Source: WRGT01 sp964450405 (lineage in GTDB: Bacteria; Spirochaetota; UBA4802; UBA5550). From it: a stretch of DNA of 64,000 nucleotides. Positions 27,120 to 36,900 of this stretch are shown here, in pieces (position 1 is the stretch's first letter; each line of letters begins with the position of its first letter). Below the pieces are notes generated by a model. The model saw only the letters and a list, made by a program, of their open reading frames with translations, ran no database searches and was not told where the DNA came from. The translations under genes and the position numbers were made by a program. The DNA is taken from assembly GCA_964450405.1 (NCBI GenBank), contig CAYVCQ010000016.1, positions 1 through 64,000 of the forward strand, given 5' to 3'.

Positions 27120-28120
27120 TTTATTGACAATGCTCCTTTTTCATCAAAACTCAATTTCAGAGGGGTCTTTTTTATTTTATCGGGAAATTTAACCATTGAA
27201 TAACCAGCCAGAGCAAAATCCCCTTTGCCGTCTTTAAAAGCTTTTAAAATTGACGAACCGAGAGCCTTGGAACTGAACTCATTACTTATACTTAAAATAT
27301 ACTCACCCGCTTTATTTTTAATATCTTTTGTTGAACCATCAACAAGTTTGCTGTTGTTCACTTTAAAATCATAATTCAGATCATTAAAAAATAGAGCCGC
27401 CTTTGTCTTATTCTTCATAACAACATCAAAATTAACTTTCAGTTTCAGGTCGAGGTCGGCGGGATCAATTACCTTAGCAGGATTCTTTCCGTCAATAATT
27501 GCTCCAAACATATTCTTAACAGCATCTGCATTAAGATTTTTTTTCTTAGCATTCTTTATAGCCTCTTCAATATCTGCAAGAGATGGTTTCACCACTGTAA
27601 AATTTGCAATATTGATATCAGGTTTTATTGCTGGAACTTCTTTTTTCAATTTAAATTTAAACGTAACATCTTTTGCCATTTTTGAAACAGATTCAGGCAG
27701 AGGGAGTACTATTACCATATCTACTACACATTCAAGTGAATCCTTCTCTTTATAATCTTTAACAATATTAGCCATATCTGCAAATTTAATATTAACAAAA
27801 AGTCTTGTGGTTTCCTTCCCCTTTGCCTTTATCTTAAGCTTATCTGTAGAGGTTTTAAAAAACTGTTTGTTCTCAACAAAAAAAGTAGATTCAACTCTGC
27901 TGAGTTTAAGTTTTACCGGATACGGATTTGAGATCTCAACATCAAAGAGAAGTGTTATATCCGTTAGACTTATCCCCTCTATATCAAAATTTACTATTTC
28001 AGCAGAAGGCTTTGGAACTTTATATCCGCTGATACTATCCGGAAGTTCAAATGCACTTGTGCTGGTGGATATCATTAATGTTAAAAACGAAATAGCAAAA
28101 AATATTTTCAGATGTTTCAT
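27116..28120 (-). CDS. Secreted LEA14-like (LEA type 2/WHy) protein
   Basis: 334 residues. The ATG at 28120 has GGAG at good spacing; the frame is open to a TTG at 28147. A signal peptide (about 1-24, ending TSTSA) sends it out of the cytosol. Two tandem immunoglobulin-like LEA2/WHy segments are visible, with EGISLTDITLLFDVEISNPY (about 49-68) as a textbook WHy signature and a second Lys-rich half. LEA2 proteins are linked to desiccation and stress tolerance; a bacterial role is unclear. Probably first gene of the manC operon. Confidence 0.82.
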   Translation of the reverse strand: MKHLKIFFAISFLTLMISTSTSAFELPDSISGYKVPKPSAEIVNFDIEGISLTDITLLFDVEISNPYPVKLKLSRVESTFFVENKQFFKTSTDKLKIKAKGKETTRLFVNIKFADMANIVKDYKEKDSLECVVDMVIVLPLPESVSKMAKDVTFKFKLKKEVPAIKPDINIANFTVVKPSLADIEEAIKNAKKKNLNADAVKNMFGAIIDGKNPAKVIDPADLDLKLKVNFDVVMKNKTKAALFFNDLNYDFKVNNSKLVDGSTKDIKNKAGEYILSISNEFSSKALGSSILKAFKDGKGDFALAGYSMVKFPDKIKKTPLKLSFDEKGALSIK

Positions 28121-28147
28121 TTTGTATGCTCCATTGTCGAATTTCAA

Positions 28148-28866
28148 TTACTGTTCATGAATTATTCTATTATTTTATTCACCTGGTTTTTCTCAACTCA
28201 AATTTGTTTTATTTATGTATGTGTTTGTAAAAACTCACCTTTTAAAATTCTACAAATCATATTTCAGACAAAGAAAAATTGTGGTTTCATGAAGGGATTA
28301 ATAATTGAGTCACCTGTCAGAACAGGATTTTAATGATTTTATAGATTATCAGGATTAGACTAGATACCTCTTTTCTTTGTATGGAAACATAATGTTTATA
28401 AGTCTCTGAAGATTAAAATTCCATGATTTAATAAATTACTAAAGACAGAATCCATTCTTTATTTAATCGTGGAAATCCTTTAATCCCCGTAATCATGTTC
28501 AGACTATGTGGTTCTAAAAAATTATTACTTTTTTTAAATTTTATACATAATAAGACATAATAAACCTATAAAGAACCCATGCCGTAATATTTCAAGAAAT
28601 TGGTGCTATTTCACCCCAATTAATTCCAATTTGAATAAAAAATGTCATTAATTTCGTTGACAGGTTTACGGGTATATATTGTTTTATACACTTGTTATGT
28701 AAAAATATTGTACTAGCTCTATTTTTACATAATTTAATGTAAAAAAGAAAATTATAACTTCCCTGCACCCAATTGCGGCGTGATAGTTTAACTCTTTGTT
28801 CATTAAACCGATTGAAGAGAAATATCGAGACAATTAAGAATTTATAGAGTTATGAGAGGCTTTTAG
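28148..28866. other. 719-bp gap upstream of rplM
   Basis: No protein-coding frame is supported. The region holds a TTGACA hexamer (28657-28662) without a well-spaced -10, an unusual inverted repeat at 28695-28732, and a third related half-site near 28736. It is an exceptionally long leader or promoter region for a ribosomal protein operon. Confidence 0.6.
28695..28732. promoter_or_regulatory. Inverted repeat upstream of rplM-rpsI
   Basis: TTATGTAAAAATA (28695-28707) pairs with TATTTTTACATAA (28720-28732), 13 bp perfect, 12-base loop. A related TAATGTAAAAA follows at about 28735-28745. It may be an operator or leader hairpin. Confidence 0.5.
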
Positions 28867-29307
28867 ATGAAAGATATTCAAAAAACTTATTCAATGAAAG
28901 AAGCAGAGATCAAGAAAAAATGGTATGTTGTTGATGCAGATGGAAAAGTTCTCGGAAGACTTGCAACTGAAATTGCAACTATCCTCAGAGGAAAAAATAA
29001 ACCTGAATTTACCCCGAATATGGACATGGGCGACAATATTATCGTTATAAATGCTGAGAAAATTGTTCTTACCGGTATGAAATCTACTGATAAAGACTAT
29101 TTCAAGCACACACAGTATCCAGGCGGAGAAAGATTTACTAACATTAAGAAAGTAATGAAGGAAAAACCTGAATTTGTAATTATGCACGCGGTTAAAGGAA
29201 TGCTTCCTAAAAGCAGACTTGCAAGACAGCAGATGACTAATCTTAAGATTTATGCCGGCAGCAAGCATCCTCATGAAGCACAAGTACCTGAAATTATCAA
29301 TCTATAG
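28867..29307 (+). CDS. rplM: Large ribosomal subunit protein L13
   Basis: 146 residues, the normal length. KWYVVDADGKVLGRLATEIATILRGK (about 18-43) and the C-terminal VKGMLPKSRLARQQMTNLKIYAGSKHPH region are L13 signatures. AGAGGC precedes the ATG. It leads the conserved rplM-rpsI operon with a 26-base gap. Confidence 0.98.
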   Translation: MKDIQKTYSMKEAEIKKKWYVVDADGKVLGRLATEIATILRGKNKPEFTPNMDMGDNIIVINAEKIVLTGMKSTDKDYFKHTQYPGGERFTNIKKVMKEKPEFVIMHAVKGMLPKSRLARQQMTNLKIYAGSKHPHEAQVPEIINL

Positions 29308-29333
29308 TATATAGGATTTAAAGGAGAAGTTAA

Positions 29334-29723
29334 ATGGCAGAAAAGATTTACGCTACAGGAAGAAGAAAGACCTCAGTTGCAAGGGTATGGCTTAAGCCCG
29401 GAACTGGTCAGATAATAATCAATAAAAAACCTATAGGTGATTACTTCAGAAGAATGACCCTTGGACTTATTGTAAGACAGCCTCTGGAGCATGTAGGACA
29501 GCTTGAGAACTATGATGTAATGGCGAATGTTTGCGGCGGCGGCTGGTCAGGTCAGGCTGGAGCTGTTAAAATGGGTATCGCAAGATGTCTGGTTCAAACA
29601 GATGAAAAACTCAAAAAACCTCTTAGAGAAGCCGGATTTATAACCCGTGATGCTAGAAAAGTTGAAAGAAAGAAACCGGGTCAGAAAAAGGCGAGAAAGA
29701 AATTTCAGTTCTCAAAACGATAA
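29334..29723 (+). CDS. rpsI: Small ribosomal subunit protein S9
   Basis: 129 residues with the S9 pattern: YATGRRKTSVARVWLKPG (about 6-23), GGGWSGQAGAVKMGIARCL and the basic C-terminal tail ending in KKARKKFQFSKR, whose last Arg reaches the ribosomal P site. A canonical terminator follows. Confidence 0.98.
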   Translation: MAEKIYATGRRKTSVARVWLKPGTGQIIINKKPIGDYFRRMTLGLIVRQPLEHVGQLENYDVMANVCGGGWSGQAGAVKMGIARCLVQTDEKLKKPLREAGFITRDARKVERKKPGQKKARKKFQFSKR

Positions 29724-29744
29724 TATTTATTTTACAATATATAC

Positions 29745-29777
29745 AAAAAAAGGATGCTATATGCATCCTTTTTTTTT
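29745..29777 (+). terminator. Intrinsic terminator of rplM-rpsI
   Basis: AAAAAAAGGATGC pairs with GCATCCTTTTTTT across the TATAT loop and runs into a long T-tract. It is a strong, classical terminator. Confidence 0.9.
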
Positions 29778-29817
29778 GTTTTTTTAAATGATAAGGATAT
29801 CCGGGATCGATAAAATA

Positions 29818-29887
29818 TGTCACCCTGAGCCTGTCGAAGGGCGACAATTACTATAAGTCTATGCTTCGACGAGCTCAGCATGACATA
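29818..29887. repeat. Dispersed palindromic repeat, GTCACCCTGAGCCTGTCGAAGG type
   Basis: TGTCACCCTGAGCCTGTCGA and TGCTTCGACGAGCTCAGCATGACA form an inverted repeat of the kind scattered through many bacterial genomes. It lies in the gap before recX. Confidence 0.7.
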
Positions 29888-29947
29888 CCCGCTCAGCCCG
29901 TTTGAACAATCTCAAACAGTTAAATCTATTAGTTAAAAGGGCTAGTT

Positions 29948-30571
29948 ATGCCGGACATAATAAAACTTCTCTTCAAAGACAACTATGTTCAGATGGATCT
30001 GGACAACAGTGAAAAGCTGAAAATCTCCTACGATGCATACACCATGTATAAAATTTCAAGCGGTATAACACTCTCCACAGAATGCTACATTGAACTTTAT
30101 GAAGAATCAAAAAAATTTGAGTGCATGGAGAAGGCCTTCAACCAGCTTGCGGTGCGTGGGCGATCTGTAGATGAACTCCGCCAGTATTTAAAAAAGAAAA
30201 ATTTCTCTGAAAAGCATATTGAAGAGACTCTCGATTACATGAAACAGAAGGGCTATCTGAACGATTTCGACTTCTCAATGTCATTTGTTAAAGGGAAGAT
30301 GAAATCCGGAAAGTCCGGTAAAGATATAATTGTCCGCGACCTATATAGAAAGGGTATTGGTAGAAAAATTATAGATAAAGTAATTAAAGAATCTGGAGCG
30401 GATATTCCCGATGAAGATACACTCTACGAACTTGCCATGAAAAAGTATAAATCTGTAAAAGATAAAGAAAATAGTTTTATGAAGGTTTCTAATTTTCTCA
30501 GAGGGAGAGGTTTTGATTACGAATCAATCAATCGTATTTTACGCAGAATAAAAAATGATTACGAGGAGTAA
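29948..30571 (+). CDS. recX: RecX family regulator
   Basis: 207 residues. RecX proteins bind RecA filaments and modulate recombination and SOS. The tandem three-helix RecX repeats are visible: AVRGRSVDELRQYLKKKNF (about 68-86), EETLDYMKQKGYLNDFDFSMSFVKGKMKSGKSG (about 92-124) and NFLRGRGFDYESINRILRRI near the end. AAAGGG lies upstream. recA is not in the window. It abuts the convergent methyltransferase gene with no gap. Confidence 0.85.
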   Translation: MPDIIKLLFKDNYVQMDLDNSEKLKISYDAYTMYKISSGITLSTECYIELYEESKKFECMEKAFNQLAVRGRSVDELRQYLKKKNFSEKHIEETLDYMKQKGYLNDFDFSMSFVKGKMKSGKSGKDIIVRDLYRKGIGRKIIDKVIKESGADIPDEDTLYELAMKKYKSVKDKENSFMKVSNFLRGRGFDYESINRILRRIKNDYEE

Positions 30572-31102
30572 TCATTTTTTCGGAGGTAGAGGAACAAGCA
30601 GAGATACACTGTCTCTATATTTGATATATTCTTCTCCGAAATCTTTCATCAGCCTTTTCTCTTCAGATTTTTTTAAATAAACAACTATAACCGGAAACAG
30701 AAAAATAACAAAAATAAGTGATGGATACGAATTAAATATTATCGCCAGAGACATATACATTGAATATGCACCGAAAACCATCGGATTTCTTGTGTAACGG
30801 TAGGGCCCTCTGGTAACAAGAATTTTTGTCTTCGGACTGACTTCAATTCCAAATCCTTCAGTTGGCCCACCCTTTCCTATAGAAACAAGTGCAGCATTTG
30901 ACCATATCATAAACACAACACCTGGTATACAAATAACCATTGATAAAATCGCACTTATTCTATTATCCTCAAAAATATAAAATGGAAAAAATTGCCAGGT
31001 AAAATATGAAACAGAAAAAATCATTCCAGGAATAAACACCATAAAAAATGCACCCCCCAGAATATAACCCTTAATATACCGGAACAATTCTTTTCTATTC
31101 AT
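30572..31102 (-). CDS. Integral-membrane methyltransferase (ICMT/PEMT-like)
   Basis: 176 residues with four to five membrane helices. TRGPYRYTRNPM (about 106-117) and the C-terminal EEKRLMKDFGEEYIKYRD pattern identify the isoprenylcysteine/phospholipid methyltransferase superfamily, whose SAM-binding pocket is built by these segments. The acceptor in this bacterium is unknown. AGAGAGTAGA precedes the ATG. It may be co-transcribed with the peroxiredoxin gene 26 bases upstream. Confidence 0.82.
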   Translation of the reverse strand: MNRKELFRYIKGYILGGAFFMVFIPGMIFSVSYFTWQFFPFYIFEDNRISAILSMVICIPGVVFMIWSNAALVSIGKGGPTEGFGIEVSPKTKILVTRGPYRYTRNPMVFGAYSMYMSLAIIFNSYPSLIFVIFLFPVIVVYLKKSEEKRLMKDFGEEYIKYRDSVSLLVPLPPKK

Positions 31103-31128
31103 ATTCTACTCTCTACAATAATAAATTT

Positions 31129-31593
31129 TTACTTCTGCAGAAATCTGATAATTTCTTCAATGTCAGGAATCTCAGACTTTTCATAAACTTTCGCAAAAAT
31201 AATTTTTCCTTTTTCATCTATGACAAAATTCGCCCGTCCCGATATTCCCGCCTTGTCGATAAAAACACCGAACTTTGATGCAACATCTCCATGCGGCCAG
31301 AAGTCGGCAAGCATATCAAGCTTTTCCACCCCGATATATTCTCCCCACTCAAGCTTACAGGGTTGAGCATCAACACTTAGTCCAAGAGGAACTGTATTGA
31401 GCTTTTTCAGAAGATCAAATTTTATCTCTAATGACTTCATCTGTATTTCACAAACAGATGTCCATGCGAGCGGATGAAATGAAACGATTACTTTTTTACC
31501 CAGAAGTTCTTTTGAGCTTATCTCTTCACCATGCTGATTTTTTAATTTAAAATCAGGCGCTGTATCTCCGGCTTTTAATGCTGTCTGATCCAT
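31129..31593 (-). CDS. Peroxiredoxin
   Basis: 154 residues (start at 31593 chosen for its GGAG at seven bases; the frame is open to 31632). A thioredoxin-fold peroxiredoxin with the PxxxTxxC peroxidatic motif PLAWTSVC; CKLEW holds another Cys that could resolve it. It reduces peroxides using a thiol partner. No signal peptide, so cytosolic. Confidence 0.9.
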   Translation of the reverse strand: MDQTALKAGDTAPDFKLKNQHGEEISSKELLGKKVIVSFHPLAWTSVCEIQMKSLEIKFDLLKKLNTVPLGLSVDAQPCKLEWGEYIGVEKLDMLADFWPHGDVASKFGVFIDKAGISGRANFVIDEKGKIIFAKVYEKSEIPDIEEIIRFLQK

Positions 31594-31667
31594 ACTATTC
31601 TCCATTTGTTTGATTGTTTTTGATATATACAATATAGCTAATCCTAAAAGGAAAAATAAAAAAATAA

Positions 31668-33890
31668 TTATTCCACAGTAAATGACGAGCTTTTAACCGG
31701 TATATCATCTCTGTATATTTTTATAATATGTCTTCCTCTCTCGGGATTAATTGTTTTTTCCAAAGGACGTTTCAGAGGAAGTGGTCTCTGCTCATCTATC
31801 GAATATGAATAGCTACCTGATCCTGAGTTATTGACATATATTTTTATTGGAATCTGCTGATCCTTTGAAGGGAGGAGAGGATCTATCACAAAAGATTCGT
31901 TATTTACAGGTGAAATTATTTCAGGTTCGTCGCTTTTAATGAAATAACTATTGTAGTTGTATCCTCCAGCGCATAAAGTGCAGACTGCGGGGATTTTCTC
32001 GTCTGGCGGAACAGGTTCCATGAAACTCTGACATCCATTACCGGCAATGAGTCCCGTCACTTTACAGAATTTTATCATTCTGATACTCTCAGGATATACA
32101 AAAGAGGACTTTTCTCTACCCGTTACCATTCGTATCACCTGGTGAAAGATTCTCCCGGCACCCCATCCCCCCGTGATACTGTTCATCTCTTTACCGGAAA
32201 AGTTTCCAACCCATACTCCAACGACATACTTATCGGTATAACCGACAGTCCATGCATCCCTGAAGTCCTTTGATGTTCCGGTTTTTGATGCTACATCAAA
32301 TGGAAAATCTAAAAAATTTCTTTTACCGAAGGCCCTTCTCCTTGCATTGCCATCGGAGAGAATATGTGTTAGCCTATATGCTGTTTCTTCAGTAAAGAGA
32401 ACCGTTTCTTTACCAAGTATTATATCACCATTGCTGTCATTCCCGATATAAAGAGGAAGCTCTTTCCCTCCGCAGGCAATTCCTGAATAAGCCCTGCACA
32501 GCTGAAGAAGCGATGCTCCTCCTGTGCCAAGAGCAATACCCGGACCGTAGTATGAAGGCTCCTTATCCATATGAGAAAATCCGGCCTTTTTCAGAAATCT
32601 ATAAAAATCATTCACTCCGATTTTATTCACCATTAAGACAGCTGGTATATTTCTTGAGCAGGCAAGTGCCTCTCTAACAGTTATAGGCCCCCAGTATTTA
32701 AGATCGTTATTCTTTGGACTGTATGTTTCATTGTCATTCACTCCAAGCGCAAGAGGTGTATCATTTATAATTGAATATGGCCGATAACCCAGATTATCCA
32801 TGGCATAACCGTAGATAAACGGTTTGAGACTGCTCCCTGCCTGCCGGATTGCAATGCATCCGTTTATCTGTCCCGTTGATTCACTGTGAAAATTTTCAGA
32901 TCCCACCATTGCAATAAGTTCTATCCTATCCTCCCCTTTTTCCGGAAGTTTCAGAACTACAACTGAGCAATTGTCCGCTTCATAGGGAGACAAAAATTTT
33001 CGTTCTGCGTTAATTATATTTTTTATTTCGTTATTAAAGTTTCCCGATAATCTTGTATGAATATCTCCACCTGCATCTTTTTTCAACTCTCTAATAAATT
33101 CCTCAAAATGGAGAGTTCCCGATTTTTTGTCTGTATATGAATATCCCCCTTTGCGGAAAATATTATCTTCAATTCCCGGGATATCACCTGTATCAGTTTT
33201 CCAGGCATGGGCCATCAGAGAGTGGTATCTCCTCCGGAAGTTCTCCTTCGATGCCTGATTCTCTCTTATAAGAACAATAAGGGATGCTCCCTCCTCCCTG
33301 GATATAAAGCGTATGTCGCGTCCGAATATTCTGCTTGAGGCTGCAGGGAGACCGTTCTGGTTGAACTTCATTGGAACCCTGTTAATGTATGACTCAAGTA
33401 TTTCTTTTTTGGAGTAGTGAATCTCAAGCCTGAAAGCCAGAACTATTTCAACCGCTTTTTTTAGAAAAGGATTCTCGGGAAGTATATCAGCATATCCTAT
33501 GCGGACAAGCTGCTGCGTAATAGTAGATCCTCCTGAAACAATCTTTCGTGCAGCCAAATTCTGTATGAAAGCCCTCCCCATTGCAATAAGATCAAATCCC
33601 GGATGAAAATAAAAGCGCCTATCTTCCGTAATGACAACTCCCTCTTTAATAAATTCAGGAAAATCGGAAAACTTAAGCCAGAGTTCATATCCTCCGCTTT
33701 CAGCCGAACTGAACTCCCGGAGCATTACACCCTCTCTGGAGAATACCCTTAGCGACTCACCTCCCTTGACTCTGTATGAAGAAACTGGCCATAACAAAAA
33801 ACCAAAAACAATAGTAAGGAAAATTAAAACCGTTAACCTCGACTTATGTTTTACCTGTTCTTTAATAAAATCGAAAATTCTGATATTCAT
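31668..33890 (-). CDS. pbpC: Penicillin-binding protein 1C
   Basis: 740 residues. A membrane anchor (about 20-40) is followed by a GT51 glycosyltransferase domain with the catalytic Glu in ITEDRRFYFHPG (Glu89) and GGSTITQQL, a transpeptidase domain with AGSSLKPF (active Ser about 350), SRN and SKTGTS (about 534-539), and a C-terminal BiPBP_C domain (about 640-740). It is located 3' of the alpha-2-macroglobulin gene, the classic pbpC-yfhM pairing, in which the two are thought to repair envelope breaches. Confidence 0.95.
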   Translation of the reverse strand: MNIRIFDFIKEQVKHKSRLTVLIFLTIVFGFLLWPVSSYRVKGGESLRVFSREGVMLREFSSAESGGYELWLKFSDFPEFIKEGVVITEDRRFYFHPGFDLIAMGRAFIQNLAARKIVSGGSTITQQLVRIGYADILPENPFLKKAVEIVLAFRLEIHYSKKEILESYINRVPMKFNQNGLPAASSRIFGRDIRFISREEGASLIVLIRENQASKENFRRRYHSLMAHAWKTDTGDIPGIEDNIFRKGGYSYTDKKSGTLHFEEFIRELKKDAGGDIHTRLSGNFNNEIKNIINAERKFLSPYEADNCSVVVLKLPEKGEDRIELIAMVGSENFHSESTGQINGCIAIRQAGSSLKPFIYGYAMDNLGYRPYSIINDTPLALGVNDNETYSPKNNDLKYWGPITVREALACSRNIPAVLMVNKIGVNDFYRFLKKAGFSHMDKEPSYYGPGIALGTGGASLLQLCRAYSGIACGGKELPLYIGNDSNGDIILGKETVLFTEETAYRLTHILSDGNARRRAFGKRNFLDFPFDVASKTGTSKDFRDAWTVGYTDKYVVGVWVGNFSGKEMNSITGGWGAGRIFHQVIRMVTGREKSSFVYPESIRMIKFCKVTGLIAGNGCQSFMEPVPPDEKIPAVCTLCAGGYNYNSYFIKSDEPEIISPVNNESFVIDPLLPSKDQQIPIKIYVNNSGSGSYSYSIDEQRPLPLKRPLEKTINPERGRHIIKIYRDDIPVKSSSFTVE

Positions 33891-33984
33891 CTATTACCAT
33901 AATATGAAGAGGATGTTTAAGTTTGCCACTCTCTCTGCTGTGTTTTGCAGAGAGAGTGGTGATGATAGGCAGTGTTACAAATTG

Positions 33985-36900
33985 CTAATTTACAATCATT
34001 ATCCTGTTGCCGGTTCTTCCGAAGACTTCCGGTTCATACATCAGTTTTGTTGTTGCAGATGGAGTTCCGGCTTTACCCTTAGTTATAGGTCTTATGAGAT
34101 ATGTATACTCATGCATTCCGGGATAGAGATAACTCTCTGTTATGACTACCATGTCGTCCCTGTATTCAATCACAGGAGTGGAATAGCTCCACCAGTAATC
34201 TTCATACTCATTACCGCCGTTCCCCTTAGTTGTATATTTGTCAAGAGACTGCTTTTCAGTTGCAAAACCTGTATTCATGATCTCAACTGTTGAAGGCAGA
34301 GGATCAACTATCACTGCATTGTAATATGGTTTTGGATTAACTATAATTACCTTGCATAAATAAACCTCTCCTCTCTTCAGATTATTTTTAATTTCTGTGC
34401 CATGGGGATTTTTAGCATCAGCCTTTGACAGATCGTATATTGTTCTTCTTATCTCCATTCCCTCATCTCTTGCAGAAGTCTCAACCAGTGCAGGATAATA
34501 CTGCAGTGTTGCAGTATAATAAAGTCTGTTCCCTCCCTCTTTCTTAAAGATAAGAGGATGATTCACTCCGCTCTTACCCAATGCATAGAGGTTATCAAAA
34601 CCTGTTCCCGCAGTGAATAATGAAAGAGAATCCGGTTTAAAGGTATGACTGAAAACCTCTTTAGAGTTTATCAGAATCTTTCCGGTCATATCACCGCTTC
34701 CTTTCCCTTTCTCATATTTTTCATGGTACTCATCAAGGGCAAGCGCGAGAAATGCAATTCCATGAGTATCACTCCAGTAGGAATTTTCCCTGCTGTCGAG
34801 AATATGCTTCACCATATTCGCTATCAGAGGATTATCTTTATCGAGCCTCATAAATGTTGTAAGAATAAGCGCCAGAGTTGATCCCTCGGAGTAAAAAGCT
34901 CTTCTGTATGCCCCTTCACCAAGATCCTTAAACATAATCTTACGTGTGGTGATTTCCATACTGTTTTTGAAAGTCTCCATGATCGATTTCAGATCGCTGT
35001 CATCGTTATATTTTTTTACACCTCTCTGTATTGCAAGTGACAGTGCAAGAAATCCGTTTCCTCTGAGTGAAAGCTGTTTCCTCTTTTCCAGAAGCAGTTT
35101 TGATATCGACTGATCCTTATCTCCTGAAATTGCAAAGGTATAATTTATGAAAGATAAAGATTCCAGAATAAAACTGTACCCGTCTCTTGGAGGCTCTTTC
35201 ATATATTTTTTCAGAAATGAAACTGCTTCGTCGATTATATCATTGTCGACCTTGTATCCTTTAGATTTTGCAGTACTGAGAACAAAAACAATATATGAAG
35301 TAAGATATGGATCACTAATCTCACCCTGCCGCAGCTGCCGGTCTTTCCACAATCTGAAGCCTCCGTCAGAATTTCTGAAGTCACTTATTTCTTTCAGAAA
35401 AATCTTTTCGATATTTTCAAAATCATAACTCTTCTCATCCGGCGGCACAAATGAAAATTCTTTAAGAAGTTTTCCCGAAGAGACCATAAGTAAAAATGCT
35501 GAAGCTCTCTGCTCAAGACAGAAGTATGGATTACTTTTATAGAATGAAAATCCTCTATTTATTCCAACAAGTGCAGTTGAAGTAAGGTTTACATTTAATC
35601 CGCCGAATTCCGGAAAAATATTTTTTTCATCCGGGAACTTTATCATTTCAGAAACAGTGTTGTCGGTGAATCCGGAAATAGTAAAAGCCTCTTCAACCTG
35701 ATATTCCTTAACAGGGAACTCATAAAGAAGTCTGTCTTTTACTTCACCCTCGGCGAAACCGGACTTAACAAATTTAGCCATATTAACAGGTTCAACTGTT
35801 AGATATCCCTTAACGTTGATGACCTTGTTCACTCCGGTATTACCGCTTCTGATTTCAGCGGCAAATTTTTTATATAATTCCGCGTATTTTTTATTATTCA
35901 GAGTTACCGGAAACAGAATTTCGCGTGCTTCACCCGGTTTGATTCTAACAACATCGGCAGTCTTTGCAGTGCTAAGCATATCCGATTCAATGGATACTTT
36001 GAACTCCGCTTCAATGCCGGTCTGGTTGATAACGGTTCCGCCTATCATCAGACTGTCCCCGGCTCTAATAAACCTCGGAACACTCTTCTGAATTACCATG
36101 GCCTTCCGGACCTTGAACTCTTTTTTAAACTCGCTGAATTTTCCATTTACAGCAGCAAGCGCCATTATCCTGAATGTCGTAAGGTTATCAGGAAGCTTGA
36201 ACTCAACCTCTGCGTATCCATTACTGTCGGCTATAACTTTAGGATTCCAGTAAGCGGTGTACTTTATATTCGTTCTTGTCCCATCTTCACTGTTAAGACC
36301 GAAACCTCCACCGCCGGGCATCTCTCCTTCAACGGCAGATCCGTAGCTGTCCTCATCGCCGCTTCCTCCCGGACTTCCACCTTTGAGAGCATATTTATAC
36401 TGTTTAATAATCATATTCATATTATGAAATATTCTGACACCGAGAGGCCAGCCGCTGTAGAATTTTTCCAGAGGATTACTATATGAATAATTAATCAGAT
36501 CAAGAACTCCCCGGTCTGCAACAGCAATGGCAACCTCGGCTCCCGGCTCTGTCTTTACTCTAAGTTTCATCTGTTCACCGGGTTTAAAATTCTCTTTATC
36601 CGGAGATACATCCAGTTTTGCCTTCTTAAGCAAATTGCTGATATTGATCTGAACCATTCCGGTTTTAAACTTCGGAGCTCCAAGATCATTATCCTCAAAG
36701 GTTTTTTTCATCTCTGACGAAGCGTTCGGATCAACCTTAATTCTGGGACGGATCAGCATTACGCTAAGGTATACATTCGGAGTGTATTCTTCTTTAATAG
36801 GTATTTCCACGGGCGTTCCGTTCCCTTCAAGGGTAACAGTTTTACGCCAGTAAACAGTTTCTCTCTCAAGTGAAATTATTGCCTGACATTTTTTAAATGG

